DNA of 64,000 bases from an uncultured Myxococcales bacterium (lineage in GTDB: Bacteria; Myxococcota_A; UBA9042; DTJE01). A program made the translations under genes and the position numbers. Under the pieces are notes generated by a model. The model was given only the letters and a program-made list of their open reading frames with translations, was not told the DNA's origin and did no database searches. Position 1 is the first letter of the stretch; every line of letters begins with the position of its first letter. The stretch is from contig CAIOFV010000061.1 in the NCBI GenBank assembly GCA_903857665.1, forward strand, positions 62,001 through 126,000, read 5' to 3'. This document shows positions 24,141-32,686 of this stretch, piece after piece.

Positions 24141-26750
24141 CTACGGGGGGGTCTTCCGAGCCCCCGCCTGCTCCAGGACCCGGGACAGTTGATCGAGCCG
24201 GTACGGCTTGGGCAGCACGGCGTCGAAACCCCAGGCCCGGAACTCCGCGAACACGGTCGACTCCGAGTACCCGCTGGACAGGATCACCGGGACCGTCGGG
24301 GCGACCTCCCGGAGCCGGCGGACGGCCTCGGCGCCGCTGATCCCGCCGGGCACGGTGTAGTCCAGGATCACCATGTCGTAGGGCCGGCCAGCCCTGCGTG
24401 CCGCCAGCCAGGCGTCCACCACCTCGGACCCGTCCGCGCACAGGTCCACGGCCCAGCCCAGGGCATCCAGCATCTCCCGGGCGACAGACCTTACCACCGC
24501 CTCGTCGTCCATCACCAGCACGCGCCCCTGGAAGGACGGCGCGACGACCTGGGGCTCGTGGGCGACCTCGGGCTCCGTCGCGGCCCGGGGCAGGTAGATG
24601 TGGAACGTCGCTCCCTCGCCGGGCCTGGACCCCACGGTGATGTGCCCTTCGTGCCGGCGCACGATCGAGTACGTCGTGGGCAGTCCCAGTCCCGTGCCCG
24701 AGGGCTTCGTCGTGAAGAACGGATCGAAGATGCGGGGCAGGTGCTCGGGCGCAATGCCGGGACCCTCGTCCCGGATCGACACCCGCACCCACTCCCCGGC
24801 CGGCACCGTCACACCGCCATCCACCAGCGGGGCGCCCAGGGGCAGGTTCCGGGCCTCGATGGTGACCACTCCCCCGTCGGGCATGGCCTGGGCCGCATTG
24901 ATCACCAGGTTGTTGACCGCCTGGCTCACCTGGCCCTCGTCGGCCCACACCGGCCACAGGTCGTCCGGCACGGACCGGTCGCACCGCACCCTGGAACCCG
25001 CCAGGACCAGGGAGGAAGACTCCCGGAGCACGGCGCCCAGGGCCACGGAACGCCGCAAGGGGATCCCGCCCCGGGAGAACGTCAACAGTTGCTGGGTCAG
25101 GGCCTGCGCCCGTCGGCACGCGGCTTCGGCCTCGCCCAGGCGGGTCGATGGCCGGCCTTCGGGCAGGTCCAGGCGCGCCAGCGTCACGTAGCCCTGGATG
25201 CCGGTCAGGAGATTGTTGAAATCGTGGGCGATTCCACCGGCCAGGAGGCCCACCGACTCCAGTTTGTTCGCCTTCTGCAGTTCCTCGTTGATCTTCCTGC
25301 GACGCGTCACGTCCCGGAAGACGACGACCCAGCCCATGGCCTGCTGCCCCGCGTCCTGGATCCGCGCGATGCTGCGGGAAACCAGCCGCTCGGCGCCGTC
25401 GCGGGCCAGCAACAGGAACCCGCCACCCGGCGGCTCCGTCTGGGGCGTCGTCCGCAGGGACTCGCCCTCCTCGTGCCGCCGGGCCTCGTCCACGATGCGC
25501 AGCACTTCCTCGATGGGCCGGCCGGCGGCCTCGGCCCGGGACCAGCCGGTCAGTTCCTCGGCGACGCGGTTCAGCGTCATCACCCGACCCGACGTGTCGG
25601 TGGTCACGACCCCGTCGGCGATGGACTCCAGGGTGACCCGCAGGCGCTCCTTTTCGGACGCGAGGTCATCCTCGGCCCGGCGCCGACCGGCCACCTCCTG
25701 GTCCAGCAGCAGGCTCGGCCGCACGTCCTGGCCCACGATGGCCGCGCCCGCGAACTCGCCCGCGGGGTCCCGGAGCGCCGAACCGGTCAGCCGCACCCGG
25801 ATCGGCTCGCCGGCCGGGGGCAGGAGGGTCTCCTCGATCCGCCGGACCGCCCCGGGATCGCTGCGCAAGGCGTCCAGCAAGGCTCCGAAGCCCGCGGGGT
25901 CGTCCAGGAACTCCGTCAAGGGCCGCGTCAGAAGGTCCGTCCGCGAGCGCCCCATCAGTTCCAGCGCCCGCCGGTTCGCCTCCAGGATCCGGCCCTCCTC
26001 GTCCAGCAGCAGGAACACGTCCTGGATCCCCGACAGGATCTGGTCCAGCGCCATTCGCGGCGACACCGTCAGCATCTTCAGGCGGGTCATCGCCCACCAC
26101 ATCCCACCGGCCCAGATCAGGCCGAAGAGGTACGACAGGGGGGGGACGCTCGGGCCCAGGAACAGGGGGAGGATGACGTCCGTCGCCAACCCGAGGATCA
26201 AGGACACCCGGCCGGTCCAGAACACCAGGCTCGCCTGGCGCCGAGCCAGGGCGCGCCGCGCGTGCCGGGCCGGCCCGGGCAGGAGTGCCAGGGCGGTCAC
26301 CAGGCAGCCCACCGTGCACACCTCGTAGAACCCGACCGAACCCACGGAATCGTGGTAGTCGAGCACCCAGCCCAGGGGCGCCTGGACCACCACCAGATCG
26401 GTACCGACGTCCAGCATCCATTCCGTGGCCAGCGAGATGGCGCCGGGGACGTAGAGGAGCACCAGCCAGATCTTCCGGGGGTTGCGCCCCGTCATCAAGA
26501 TCACGAAGTGGAGGGCCAGGGGCCCGAAGAAGGCCCACCCCGGCGCCCCGAAGTAGTCCCAGAACAGGGCGTCCGAGGCCGTACGCGCGGGCAGCAGGAA
26601 CGCCGTTGCGAAGGACCAGATCGCCAGGGAAATGCAGAACAGGAAGAAGGCCCGGTTCACCCGCGAGTCCGCGCCCAGCCAGCCGGCGTAGATCGCCAGG
26701 AACAGATAGGCGATGGCGGCGGCCGCTGACAGGAGCACCAGCACGAACAT
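24141..26750 (-). CDS. Hybrid sensor histidine kinase with 7TM input, two PAS domains and receiver
   Basis: 869 residues. Seven hydrophobic segments span residues 1-225 (7TM histidine-kinase N-terminus). They are followed by PAS (about 235-345), PAS (about 365-485), HisKA with phospho-acceptor His509 in GGIAHDFNNLL, and HATPase (N box NNLVINAAQA, DEGPGI at 661, GTGLGLPT). A C-terminal receiver has DDE at 748, acceptor Asp797 and Lys848. All catalytic residues are present. The receiver has no attached output domain, so the target is presumably phosphotransfer or kinase control. The gene heads a minus-strand unit with the flavoprotein gene 47 bases downstream, and is divergent from mgsA. Confidence 0.92.
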   Translation of the reverse strand: MFVLVLLSAAAAIAYLFLAIYAGWLGADSRVNRAFFLFCISLAIWSFATAFLLPARTASDALFWDYFGAPGWAFFGPLALHFVILMTGRNPRKIWLVLLYVPGAISLATEWMLDVGTDLVVVQAPLGWVLDYHDSVGSVGFYEVCTVGCLVTALALLPGPARHARRALARRQASLVFWTGRVSLILGLATDVILPLFLGPSVPPLSYLFGLIWAGGMWWAMTRLKMLTVSPRMALDQILSGIQDVFLLLDEEGRILEANRRALELMGRSRTDLLTRPLTEFLDDPAGFGALLDALRSDPGAVRRIEETLLPPAGEPIRVRLTGSALRDPAGEFAGAAIVGQDVRPSLLLDQEVAGRRRAEDDLASEKERLRVTLESIADGVVTTDTSGRVMTLNRVAEELTGWSRAEAAGRPIEEVLRIVDEARRHEEGESLRTTPQTEPPGGGFLLLARDGAERLVSRSIARIQDAGQQAMGWVVVFRDVTRRRKINEELQKANKLESVGLLAGGIAHDFNNLLTGIQGYVTLARLDLPEGRPSTRLGEAEAACRRAQALTQQLLTFSRGGIPLRRSVALGAVLRESSSLVLAGSRVRCDRSVPDDLWPVWADEGQVSQAVNNLVINAAQAMPDGGVVTIEARNLPLGAPLVDGGVTVPAGEWVRVSIRDEGPGIAPEHLPRIFDPFFTTKPSGTGLGLPTTYSIVRRHEGHITVGSRPGEGATFHIYLPRAATEPEVAHEPQVVAPSFQGRVLVMDDEAVVRSVAREMLDALGWAVDLCADGSEVVDAWLAARRAGRPYDMVILDYTVPGGISGAEAVRRLREVAPTVPVILSSGYSESTVFAEFRAWGFDAVLPKPYRLDQLSRVLEQAGARKTPP

Positions 26751-26780
26751 GATCTCACCGGTAGGATGCTTCTGTGCCGG

Positions 26781-26786
26781 AGTATA
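26781..26786 (-). promoter_or_regulatory. -10 element for the sensor kinase gene
   Basis: TATACT on the minus strand lies about 31 bases upstream of the kinase start, in the short intergenic region shared with mgsA. No good -35 was found at 17 bases. Confidence 0.35.
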
Positions 26787-26859
26787 CCCCGTCCGTCATC
26801 CCCGGGAACGGGTCGGCATGCGATGATAGTCGCCAGTCCATCCCAGAAACGGAGGATCC

Positions 26860-27258
26860 ATGCGCATCGTCCTGATCGCCCACGACGCCAAGAAGGCCGA
26901 CATGATGGAGTGGGTCCGCTTCAACCAGGCCCGCCTGGCGGACCACCAGATCACCGCCACCCGTTCCACTGGCGAGGCCATCCTGAAGGCCACCACCCTG
27001 CCCGTGACGCTGCTGATGCACGGCCCGGAGGGCGGCGACGCGCAGGCCGGCGCCATGATCGCCGAGGGACGCGTGGACCTGATGGTCTTCCTGTGGGACC
27101 CCTTGGAACCCCAGCCCCACGACGTGGACGTGAAGGCCCTGCTGCGGCTGGCGGTGCTGTACGACGTACCCACGGCCTGCAACCACCGCACCGCGGACTA
27201 CCTCATTTCTTCCAGCCTGTTCAGCGGCAAGGTCGGGGCTTCTTCGGGCGCGCGGTGA
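26860..27258 (+). CDS. mgsA: Methylglyoxal synthase
   Basis: 132 residues. GGAGGATCC precedes the ATG. It converts dihydroxyacetone phosphate to methylglyoxal and phosphate, a bypass of lower glycolysis. Conserved catalytic features are His8 in AHDAKK, Asp60 in GPEGGDAQ, and PHDVDVKALLRL with His87 and Asp90 (aligned to the E. coli catalytic residues by motif). ACNHRTADYL is the C-terminal signature. Length is slightly shorter than the E. coli enzyme but complete. A shrunken relative of this gene lies at 35811. Confidence 0.95.
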   Translation: MRIVLIAHDAKKADMMEWVRFNQARLADHQITATRSTGEAILKATTLPVTLLMHGPEGGDAQAGAMIAEGRVDLMVFLWDPLEPQPHDVDVKALLRLAVLYDVPTACNHRTADYLISSSLFSGKVGASSGAR

Positions 27259-27276
27259 GGCCAGCGGCAGCGACGA

Positions 27277-28419
27277 TCAAGGCGCGAAGCCCACGACCCG
27301 GGCCTTCGACAGCGTGAAGCTGAAGCAGACCGAAAGGGCATCGCCCGGGAGGTCCTTGGTCTTGGCGCTGAACGTCCCGTCGCCGTTGACGTGCAGGTCG
27401 TACCAGGAGAAGTCGGGCTGGGCGTTCAGGTAGGAGCAGAACGAGGGCTTCGCGGCGGCCGGTGCGGCGTCGCAGGCCGCCTGCAGCCTGGCGATCGCGG
27501 AGTCCCACTGCTGCTGCGTCAGCACTCCGGACAGGACGCCGTCGGTCATCTCCACGCCGTCCGCGCCCGCGCCGGGGTTGAGGGTGCCCTTCGCCTTCAC
27601 CTGGATCAGGGTCGCGTCGAAGATCAGGTCGGCCTCGATCGGAATGGACAGATGCAGTTCGGACGGGCCGGCCGCCAGCGCCCTGGCCATGATGCTGGCG
27701 CCACCGAGGAGGTACCTGGGCTGGCAGTTGCCGGTGATGTAGGACGCTTCCTGGACCTGGAAGTCGCCGGTGGTGGCGGGCGGGGTCGTCGTGGACGCGC
27801 CCAGCAGGCCGTTCAACTGGAAGGACGCCGTGTTGTCGAAGTCCGTGACTCCGGCCAACTCGAACAGAAGGACGAGGGAGCCGTTGCCGATCGCGTCGAA
27901 GAGCGGGCCGTTGAACTGGCCGGCCATCGCCTTGAAGCCGTTGTCGCCGATCCCGTCGCCGGTGTAGTCGAAGCACGTGGCCTTCACGACCGTGGCATCC
28001 GCAAGGGTCTGCAGCGCCGAAACATGGCCCGCAGGCCCCCACGCCGCGGGCTTTTCGGTCGCCCAGTCGCACGTCGTCACGCACTTGCCCTGCACCGGGT
28101 CGCAGGTCGTGTGGGGGGCGGTGCAGGCCCCGCAACTGCCGCCACAGCGGTCGTCGCCGCACGAGTGGCCCGCGCAGTCCGGCGTGCAGGCGTCGGCCGC
28201 GACATCGGCGACGGCCTCCGGCGCCGTGTCCAGCGCCGCATCCCCCGGGACATCCGGCAGGTCGGCATTCCCCGGGTCCCCGGGCAGGTCGGGCTGAACC
28301 GGCGCGTCGTCCCCCTGCAGGCCGGAACTGCCGGAGCAGGCAGCCAGGGCCAGCAGCATCGCGGCCACGCCAACGCCCCAGCGCACTGGGCGCTGGAGGC
28401 AGGTCGGGGATCGTTCCAT
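27277..28419 (-). CDS. Lipoprotein of unknown function
   Basis: 380 residues. Lipobox LAAC, Cys28, then an Asp/Pro spacer to about 75. A short Cys module follows (CTPDCAGHSCGDDRCGGSCG), of the type that often precedes catalytic domains in Myxococcota lipoproteins. The remaining 260 residues are predicted beta-rich with few Cys and no recognised motif. Only a weak ribosome site (GGGA) precedes the ATG. It is divergent from the DUF2330 gene. Confidence 0.6.
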   Translation of the reverse strand: MERSPTCLQRPVRWGVGVAAMLLALAACSGSSGLQGDDAPVQPDLPGDPGNADLPDVPGDAALDTAPEAVADVAADACTPDCAGHSCGDDRCGGSCGACTAPHTTCDPVQGKCVTTCDWATEKPAAWGPAGHVSALQTLADATVVKATCFDYTGDGIGDNGFKAMAGQFNGPLFDAIGNGSLVLLFELAGVTDFDNTASFQLNGLLGASTTTPPATTGDFQVQEASYITGNCQPRYLLGGASIMARALAAGPSELHLSIPIEADLIFDATLIQVKAKGTLNPGAGADGVEMTDGVLSGVLTQQQWDSAIARLQAACDAAPAAAKPSFCSYLNAQPDFSWYDLHVNGDGTFSAKTKDLPGDALSVCFSFTLSKARVVGFAP

Positions 28420-28446
28420 GAATCCCGTCCGATGAGCGACATGCCC

Positions 28447-28476
28447 ATGCTACCGATTCGTGCCCCCCGCGCGCAA
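28447..28476 (-). promoter_or_regulatory. Possible promoter for the lipoprotein gene ending at 27277
   Basis: Minus strand: TTGCGC (28476-28471), 18 bases, TAGCAT (28452-28447). It is located 28 bases upstream of the start. Confidence 0.35.
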
Positions 28477-28544
28477 GAATATCCAGTGGCACTCCCCCCC
28501 CGAATCCTGCACTCTTCCTGTGCGGAATCACCGGGAGAACGGCC

Positions 28545-30221
28545 ATGACGAGGACGCACGGGGTGCTGCGGCTCGCGGTGCTGCTGGCGCTCCTCGGGGG
28601 AGGCCGCATCGCCCGGGCGGACGGGATGGGGTTCGTGGACAAGACCTCGGCCGCGGCCACGGGCGGCGAGGTCGGCAAGGCGGTACCGACGAACCAGAGG
28701 GCGGCGCTGGTGCGGGACGGGGCGTCGTGGTCGCTGATCCTGGAACCGAAGTACGTGCGACCCAAGGCCGGCGCGGCGTGGCTGGTGCCCTTCGCGCACT
28801 GCCCAACGGTGTCGGCCGCGGACCCGAAGGTGCTGGCGGAACTGGGACTGGTGACGGCGCCGCTGTTCCTGGAGGTCTGCGTGCAGACCTGTCGGTGCGA
28901 CACGAGCGGCAGCGCCAGTTGCCTGCCGATGCTCGGGGGGTCGACCGGCGGCATGGACGATTCCGGGTCGACCTCCGCCGCGACGAACGGGCAGAAGCCG
29001 TTGAACGTGGACGTCTGGCAGTCGGGCAGCATCGGGACCCTGGATTTCGTGGTGATTTCGGCCGCGGACCCGACGGACATCCCGAGGTGGCTGGACCAGG
29101 GCGGGTACGACAACCCGCCGGAACTGGCGACGTTCGTAACGAACCACGCCGGCGACTACGGGTGCTATTTCGCGGCGAAGCTGGGCGCGCCGGCCAGCGA
29201 ACAGGACGTGTTCCCCGCGGTGCGCTTCGACCTCGATTCCCGGGATCCGCCGTCGTACCCGTTGCGGCTGACGAAGATGGGCGTGGCCGAGGGCCAGACG
29301 CTGGGCGTGACGCTGTACGTGGTGAACCCCGCGGACCGGAGCGACGACGGGAAGACCACCCACGTGGTGCCGGACGGCTTCGATGCGGCGGTGCCCACCT
29401 GCACGGGCAAGACCGCGGAAGCCTTCCAGGCCTGCGTGGACCAGGCACTCGCCGCGAACCCGTCGGCCCTGGCGGTCACCTACCACGACTCGCTGGCGTC
29501 GCGGAATGCCGCGTTGCTGGGCCGGCAGATCTGCTCGTTCAGCGAATCCCAGGATTCCTTCTATGACGACCATTCGTGGTGCGTGGACACGGATGACGCC
29601 TTCACGGGCATCCCGACGGCATGGACGTCCGAGGTCGAGGGCTGGATGGCCACGGAGGCCCGCATCACCCGGTATGAAGCCCGGCTTCCGCCGGCGGCGA
29701 TGGATCACGACCTGGTCTTCAAGGTGGGCCTCGGGACGGATGCCAGGCCGTGCACGTCGGGCAGCGAATGCTATTCGTCGACGAAATGGTCCTGGGACGG
29801 AACCACCTGCATGACCTCCGAAAACGGGGGCACCTGCGCCCTCTCCTGCCAGTACAACAGCAAGTGCCCGCAGGGATGGACCTGCAGGACGGTCACGATC
29901 GATGGCCATGGCTACACGAGCACGGCGGCCGGCTGCACGCCACCCCTGGCCGCCACTGCCGCAACGGGCGCGGACGTGCTGGACCCCCTGCCTCCCGCCG
30001 ACGGTCTGTACCTGACCGCCACCTCCGGGTGCGGTCGGGACTGCGACGAGGTCTGCTACGGTCATGTCTACTCCAGCGTGGTGAAATTCGGTGCGCCGGG
30101 CACGCCCCGCACGCCGCGAACCCCCATCGACACGCTCCCGGCGCTTGCGCTGCTGTTCGCCGCGCAACTGCTGCTGGCCGCCTGGCTGCGTCGCAAGGGA
30201 GGTCGCACATGCGCATCCTGA
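28545..30221 (+). CDS. DUF2330 domain exported protein with C-terminal membrane anchor
   Basis: 558 residues. The signal peptide is cleaved near ARA-DG (about 26). The segment NQRAALVRDG...LILEPKYVRPKAGAAWLVPF resembles the start of DUF2330. The domain runs to about 400, with a later Cys-rich stretch (about 405-455). The C-terminus has a hydrophobic segment (about 533-550) followed by RRKGGR. This is the stop-transfer/sorting-tag arrangement common in Myxococcota surface proteins. It overlaps the next gene by 13 bases, so coupled expression is likely. The molecular function of DUF2330 is not established. Confidence 0.7.
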   Translation: MTRTHGVLRLAVLLALLGGGRIARADGMGFVDKTSAAATGGEVGKAVPTNQRAALVRDGASWSLILEPKYVRPKAGAAWLVPFAHCPTVSAADPKVLAELGLVTAPLFLEVCVQTCRCDTSGSASCLPMLGGSTGGMDDSGSTSAATNGQKPLNVDVWQSGSIGTLDFVVISAADPTDIPRWLDQGGYDNPPELATFVTNHAGDYGCYFAAKLGAPASEQDVFPAVRFDLDSRDPPSYPLRLTKMGVAEGQTLGVTLYVVNPADRSDDGKTTHVVPDGFDAAVPTCTGKTAEAFQACVDQALAANPSALAVTYHDSLASRNAALLGRQICSFSESQDSFYDDHSWCVDTDDAFTGIPTAWTSEVEGWMATEARITRYEARLPPAAMDHDLVFKVGLGTDARPCTSGSECYSSTKWSWDGTTCMTSENGGTCALSCQYNSKCPQGWTCRTVTIDGHGYTSTAAGCTPPLAATAATGADVLDPLPPADGLYLTATSGCGRDCDEVCYGHVYSSVVKFGAPGTPRTPRTPIDTLPALALLFAAQLLLAAWLRRKGGRTCAS

Positions 30222-30841
30222 CGCGTTCCGCCCCGTGCGCCATCGCCGCGTTGCTGGCCGTGCTGGCGATCCCCGCCCCGGCCATCGCCACACCCGACGT
30301 GCAGCGCATGGGCAAGGTCGAGTTCGATCTGGCGCTGAACGTCGGCGGGATCGCCACGGTCGGCACCAAGGAGCCCACCGGCAGCGGCGGCGGCGCGATC
30401 GATTTCTGGCTGACGTGGCGGACCGGGAAGCGGGTCCGAATCGGCCTTCGCGTCGGCTTGATCGTGGGCGCGATGAAGTGGGGGAAGGACCTCCACACCA
30501 GCAACGACGACTGGGTCCCCGGCTTCAAGTACGCCGACGGCTATGGCTGGCGGACCACGCTGCTGCCGCACAGTGGCGTGGTGATCGCCATCGACGTCGC
30601 GAAGCGGGTATCGCTGGACCTGGGCTGGGGCATCGGCGGCACCCTGGTGGGCACCCGGGACCACGACGGCGGGGCCTGGTACCCCCCGTGCGTCATCCTG
30701 GGCCTCGGGACCACGATCGACCTGCTGCGCCTGGACGCGACGATCGTGGCACTGGCGGTCCGTCTGGACTACGTCGCCACCTGGCTGGTCCGCTCCCAGG
30801 GCACCTTCGCGCCCCAGGTCGGGGTGCAGTTCCGGTTCTGA
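30209..30841 (+). CDS. Putative outer-membrane beta-barrel protein
   Basis: 210 residues. GGGAGG precedes the ATG at 30209 inside the end of the DUF2330 gene. The signal peptide is cleaved near AIA (about 27). The mature part has alternating hydrophobic/polar strands rich in Gly, Trp and Tyr. It ends in VGVQFRF, a terminal aromatic residue as required by the BAM insertion signal of outer-membrane barrels. Probably an 8-strand barrel partnering with the DUF2330 protein. No specific family recognised. Confidence 0.6.
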   Translation: MRILTRSAPCAIAALLAVLAIPAPAIATPDVQRMGKVEFDLALNVGGIATVGTKEPTGSGGGAIDFWLTWRTGKRVRIGLRVGLIVGAMKWGKDLHTSNDDWVPGFKYADGYGWRTTLLPHSGVVIAIDVAKRVSLDLGWGIGGTLVGTRDHDGGAWYPPCVILGLGTTIDLLRLDATIVALAVRLDYVATWLVRSQGTFAPQVGVQFRF

Positions 30842-30971
30842 GCCGGCGGCTGAACCCCCGACATCGGCGAAACCCGCGCGGTCCACGCGAATTACCCGGA
30901 ACCGGGGTTCGCGTCCTTGTATTTCCCCCCTCCGGATCCGTATCGTTCCATGGGCACACCGAGGGATTCCC

Positions 30972-32507
30972 ATGAACCGCGACACGCTGCTGCTGGTGGC
31001 CGCGTTGACCCTGCTGGCGCTCCCCGCGTGCCCGGGGTCAGGGGACTCGCCGGCGGACGCGGTGCAAGGCACGGATGCCCCGGACGCGGTCGATCCCGGT
31101 CCCGCCGGCTGCCTGGGCGAGACGCCCCTCGCGCGGCTGTCGGGCGTGCCCCACGACACCGGCGCCGGCAGCTTCTGCCAGGAGTCCCCGTGGGTGAGCC
31201 CCCATGACGGGGTCCGGCTGCCCGATGGCGGCTGGCTGGTGTTCGGCGAGGTCGGCCTGTGCTGCACCGACGAGATGCGGTCCGCGCTGGCGCGCCTGGA
31301 TCCCGCGGGGGCCCTGATCACCAGCGAGCACTGGGAGTACAACGGCATGTCCCTTCAGGGGGCCATCCCCCAATCCCTCTGGGCCTTCGGACCCGGAGGC
31401 GTGCTGGTCGTGAAGAACTACCCGGGCACCCATGGATCCGAGGCCGCCCCCCTGTCGCTGGAGGCGGTGGCACCGGACCTGTCCCGGACCTGGCGCCTGT
31501 CGGCGGACGACCTGGGCAACCCCTTCCGCCTCGCGCGCCTCGCGCGGCCGGGCTCCCCGGATCTGCACGTGCTGGCAACCGGCGCGCCTGCCACGGGCGC
31601 AGCCGCCCAGACCACCCTCCTCCGGATCACGGCGGCGGGCCTTGTCGCCGAGCGTCATGTGCTGCCGTCCGCCCTGCCCGCCCGCGAGCCCTTGCCCGGC
31701 ACCGGGCGATGGTGGACCGCCGGCACGGTGCAGGAGCCTGACGACAATGACGCCATCGTTCGCTTCGTGGCGATCGAGGTCGGCTGGGACGGCGTCGAGG
31801 GCCCCCGGGTCGAGGTCGGCCCGTTCCGCTGGAACAAGATGGCCAATGGCTGGGTGAACGTGTGGGCGCTGGACCCGGCGCCGGAAGGGTACCTGGTGTG
31901 GGCCGCCATCCCTGGTCCCAAGCCCGACCCGGCAATCCAGAACCAGGCCTGGCGCGTGCCCCTGGACGGTCGCGCCCCGTGGCAGGTCCCGAACGGCGTG
32001 CCGACCGTGGACGGATTCGACGTCGAAACCCCCTTGCACGCCACGGTCCGCGCCGACGGGGCCGTGCTGGCGCTGGCCAACACCGCGGACGCGCAGTTCC
32101 GCTGGCGCCCCATGCGGGTGGTGTTCCCCGGGGCCGGCGGCGCGCCCATGCTGGACGGGCCGGCCTTCCAGGACGACTTCGCCGGCGGTCGCGAGTGGCG
32201 GCTGGACGGATGGTGGGACCTCGCGGACGGTTCCCTGATCCAGGCCCGGGTGCTGAAGGCCGGCGCGGTGAAGCCCTCCCCCTCCGAGTGGCCCTCGGAC
32301 GGCATCGACACGGTCATCGTCCGGTTGGGCGCCGACGGTTCGGTCCGCTGGACCCGCGACTACGGCGGCGGCATCTCCTGGACCCCGCCGGGCACGCCCC
32401 TCTGGAGCGTGTCGCTCCCCGGCACCTCGACCCCGTGGGACTGCACGCAGTTCGGCCCGTCGGCCGCGCCCCCGGACCTGCTGTTCTTCGACGGGGTGTG
32501 CGACTGA
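30972..32507 (+). CDS. Lipoprotein, probable beta-propeller
   Basis: 511 residues. Lipobox ALPAC, Cys20, with a short acidic spacer. Blades are suggested by repeated G-G-W/V-L-V-F and W-A-F/W-A-A-I-P strands, for example GGWLVFGE, WAFGPGGVLVVK and EGYLVWAAIP. Cys residues are few (about 6). No active-site motif is visible, so propeller is a structural inference from the repeat pattern. The 130 bases upstream contain no clear promoter. Confidence 0.6.
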   Translation: MNRDTLLLVAALTLLALPACPGSGDSPADAVQGTDAPDAVDPGPAGCLGETPLARLSGVPHDTGAGSFCQESPWVSPHDGVRLPDGGWLVFGEVGLCCTDEMRSALARLDPAGALITSEHWEYNGMSLQGAIPQSLWAFGPGGVLVVKNYPGTHGSEAAPLSLEAVAPDLSRTWRLSADDLGNPFRLARLARPGSPDLHVLATGAPATGAAAQTTLLRITAAGLVAERHVLPSALPAREPLPGTGRWWTAGTVQEPDDNDAIVRFVAIEVGWDGVEGPRVEVGPFRWNKMANGWVNVWALDPAPEGYLVWAAIPGPKPDPAIQNQAWRVPLDGRAPWQVPNGVPTVDGFDVETPLHATVRADGAVLALANTADAQFRWRPMRVVFPGAGGAPMLDGPAFQDDFAGGREWRLDGWWDLADGSLIQARVLKAGAVKPSPSEWPSDGIDTVIVRLGADGSVRWTRDYGGGISWTPPGTPLWSVSLPGTSTPWDCTQFGPSAAPPDLLFFDGVCD

Positions 32508-32686
32508 GGCCGCTGTCGTCGGACTTCCCGCATTCCATCCCGGCAGTGACGACATTCGTGACGGTAGGGGGCTGGACTCGCCCTGCGGAAGGGCGATCAT
32601 CGGGTGACGACACGATGGCCCGGTCGATGCTCCCCGTGGACGGGTGACCGATCCGAACGTGCCGGGAACGATCGGAGGGAATCCTG

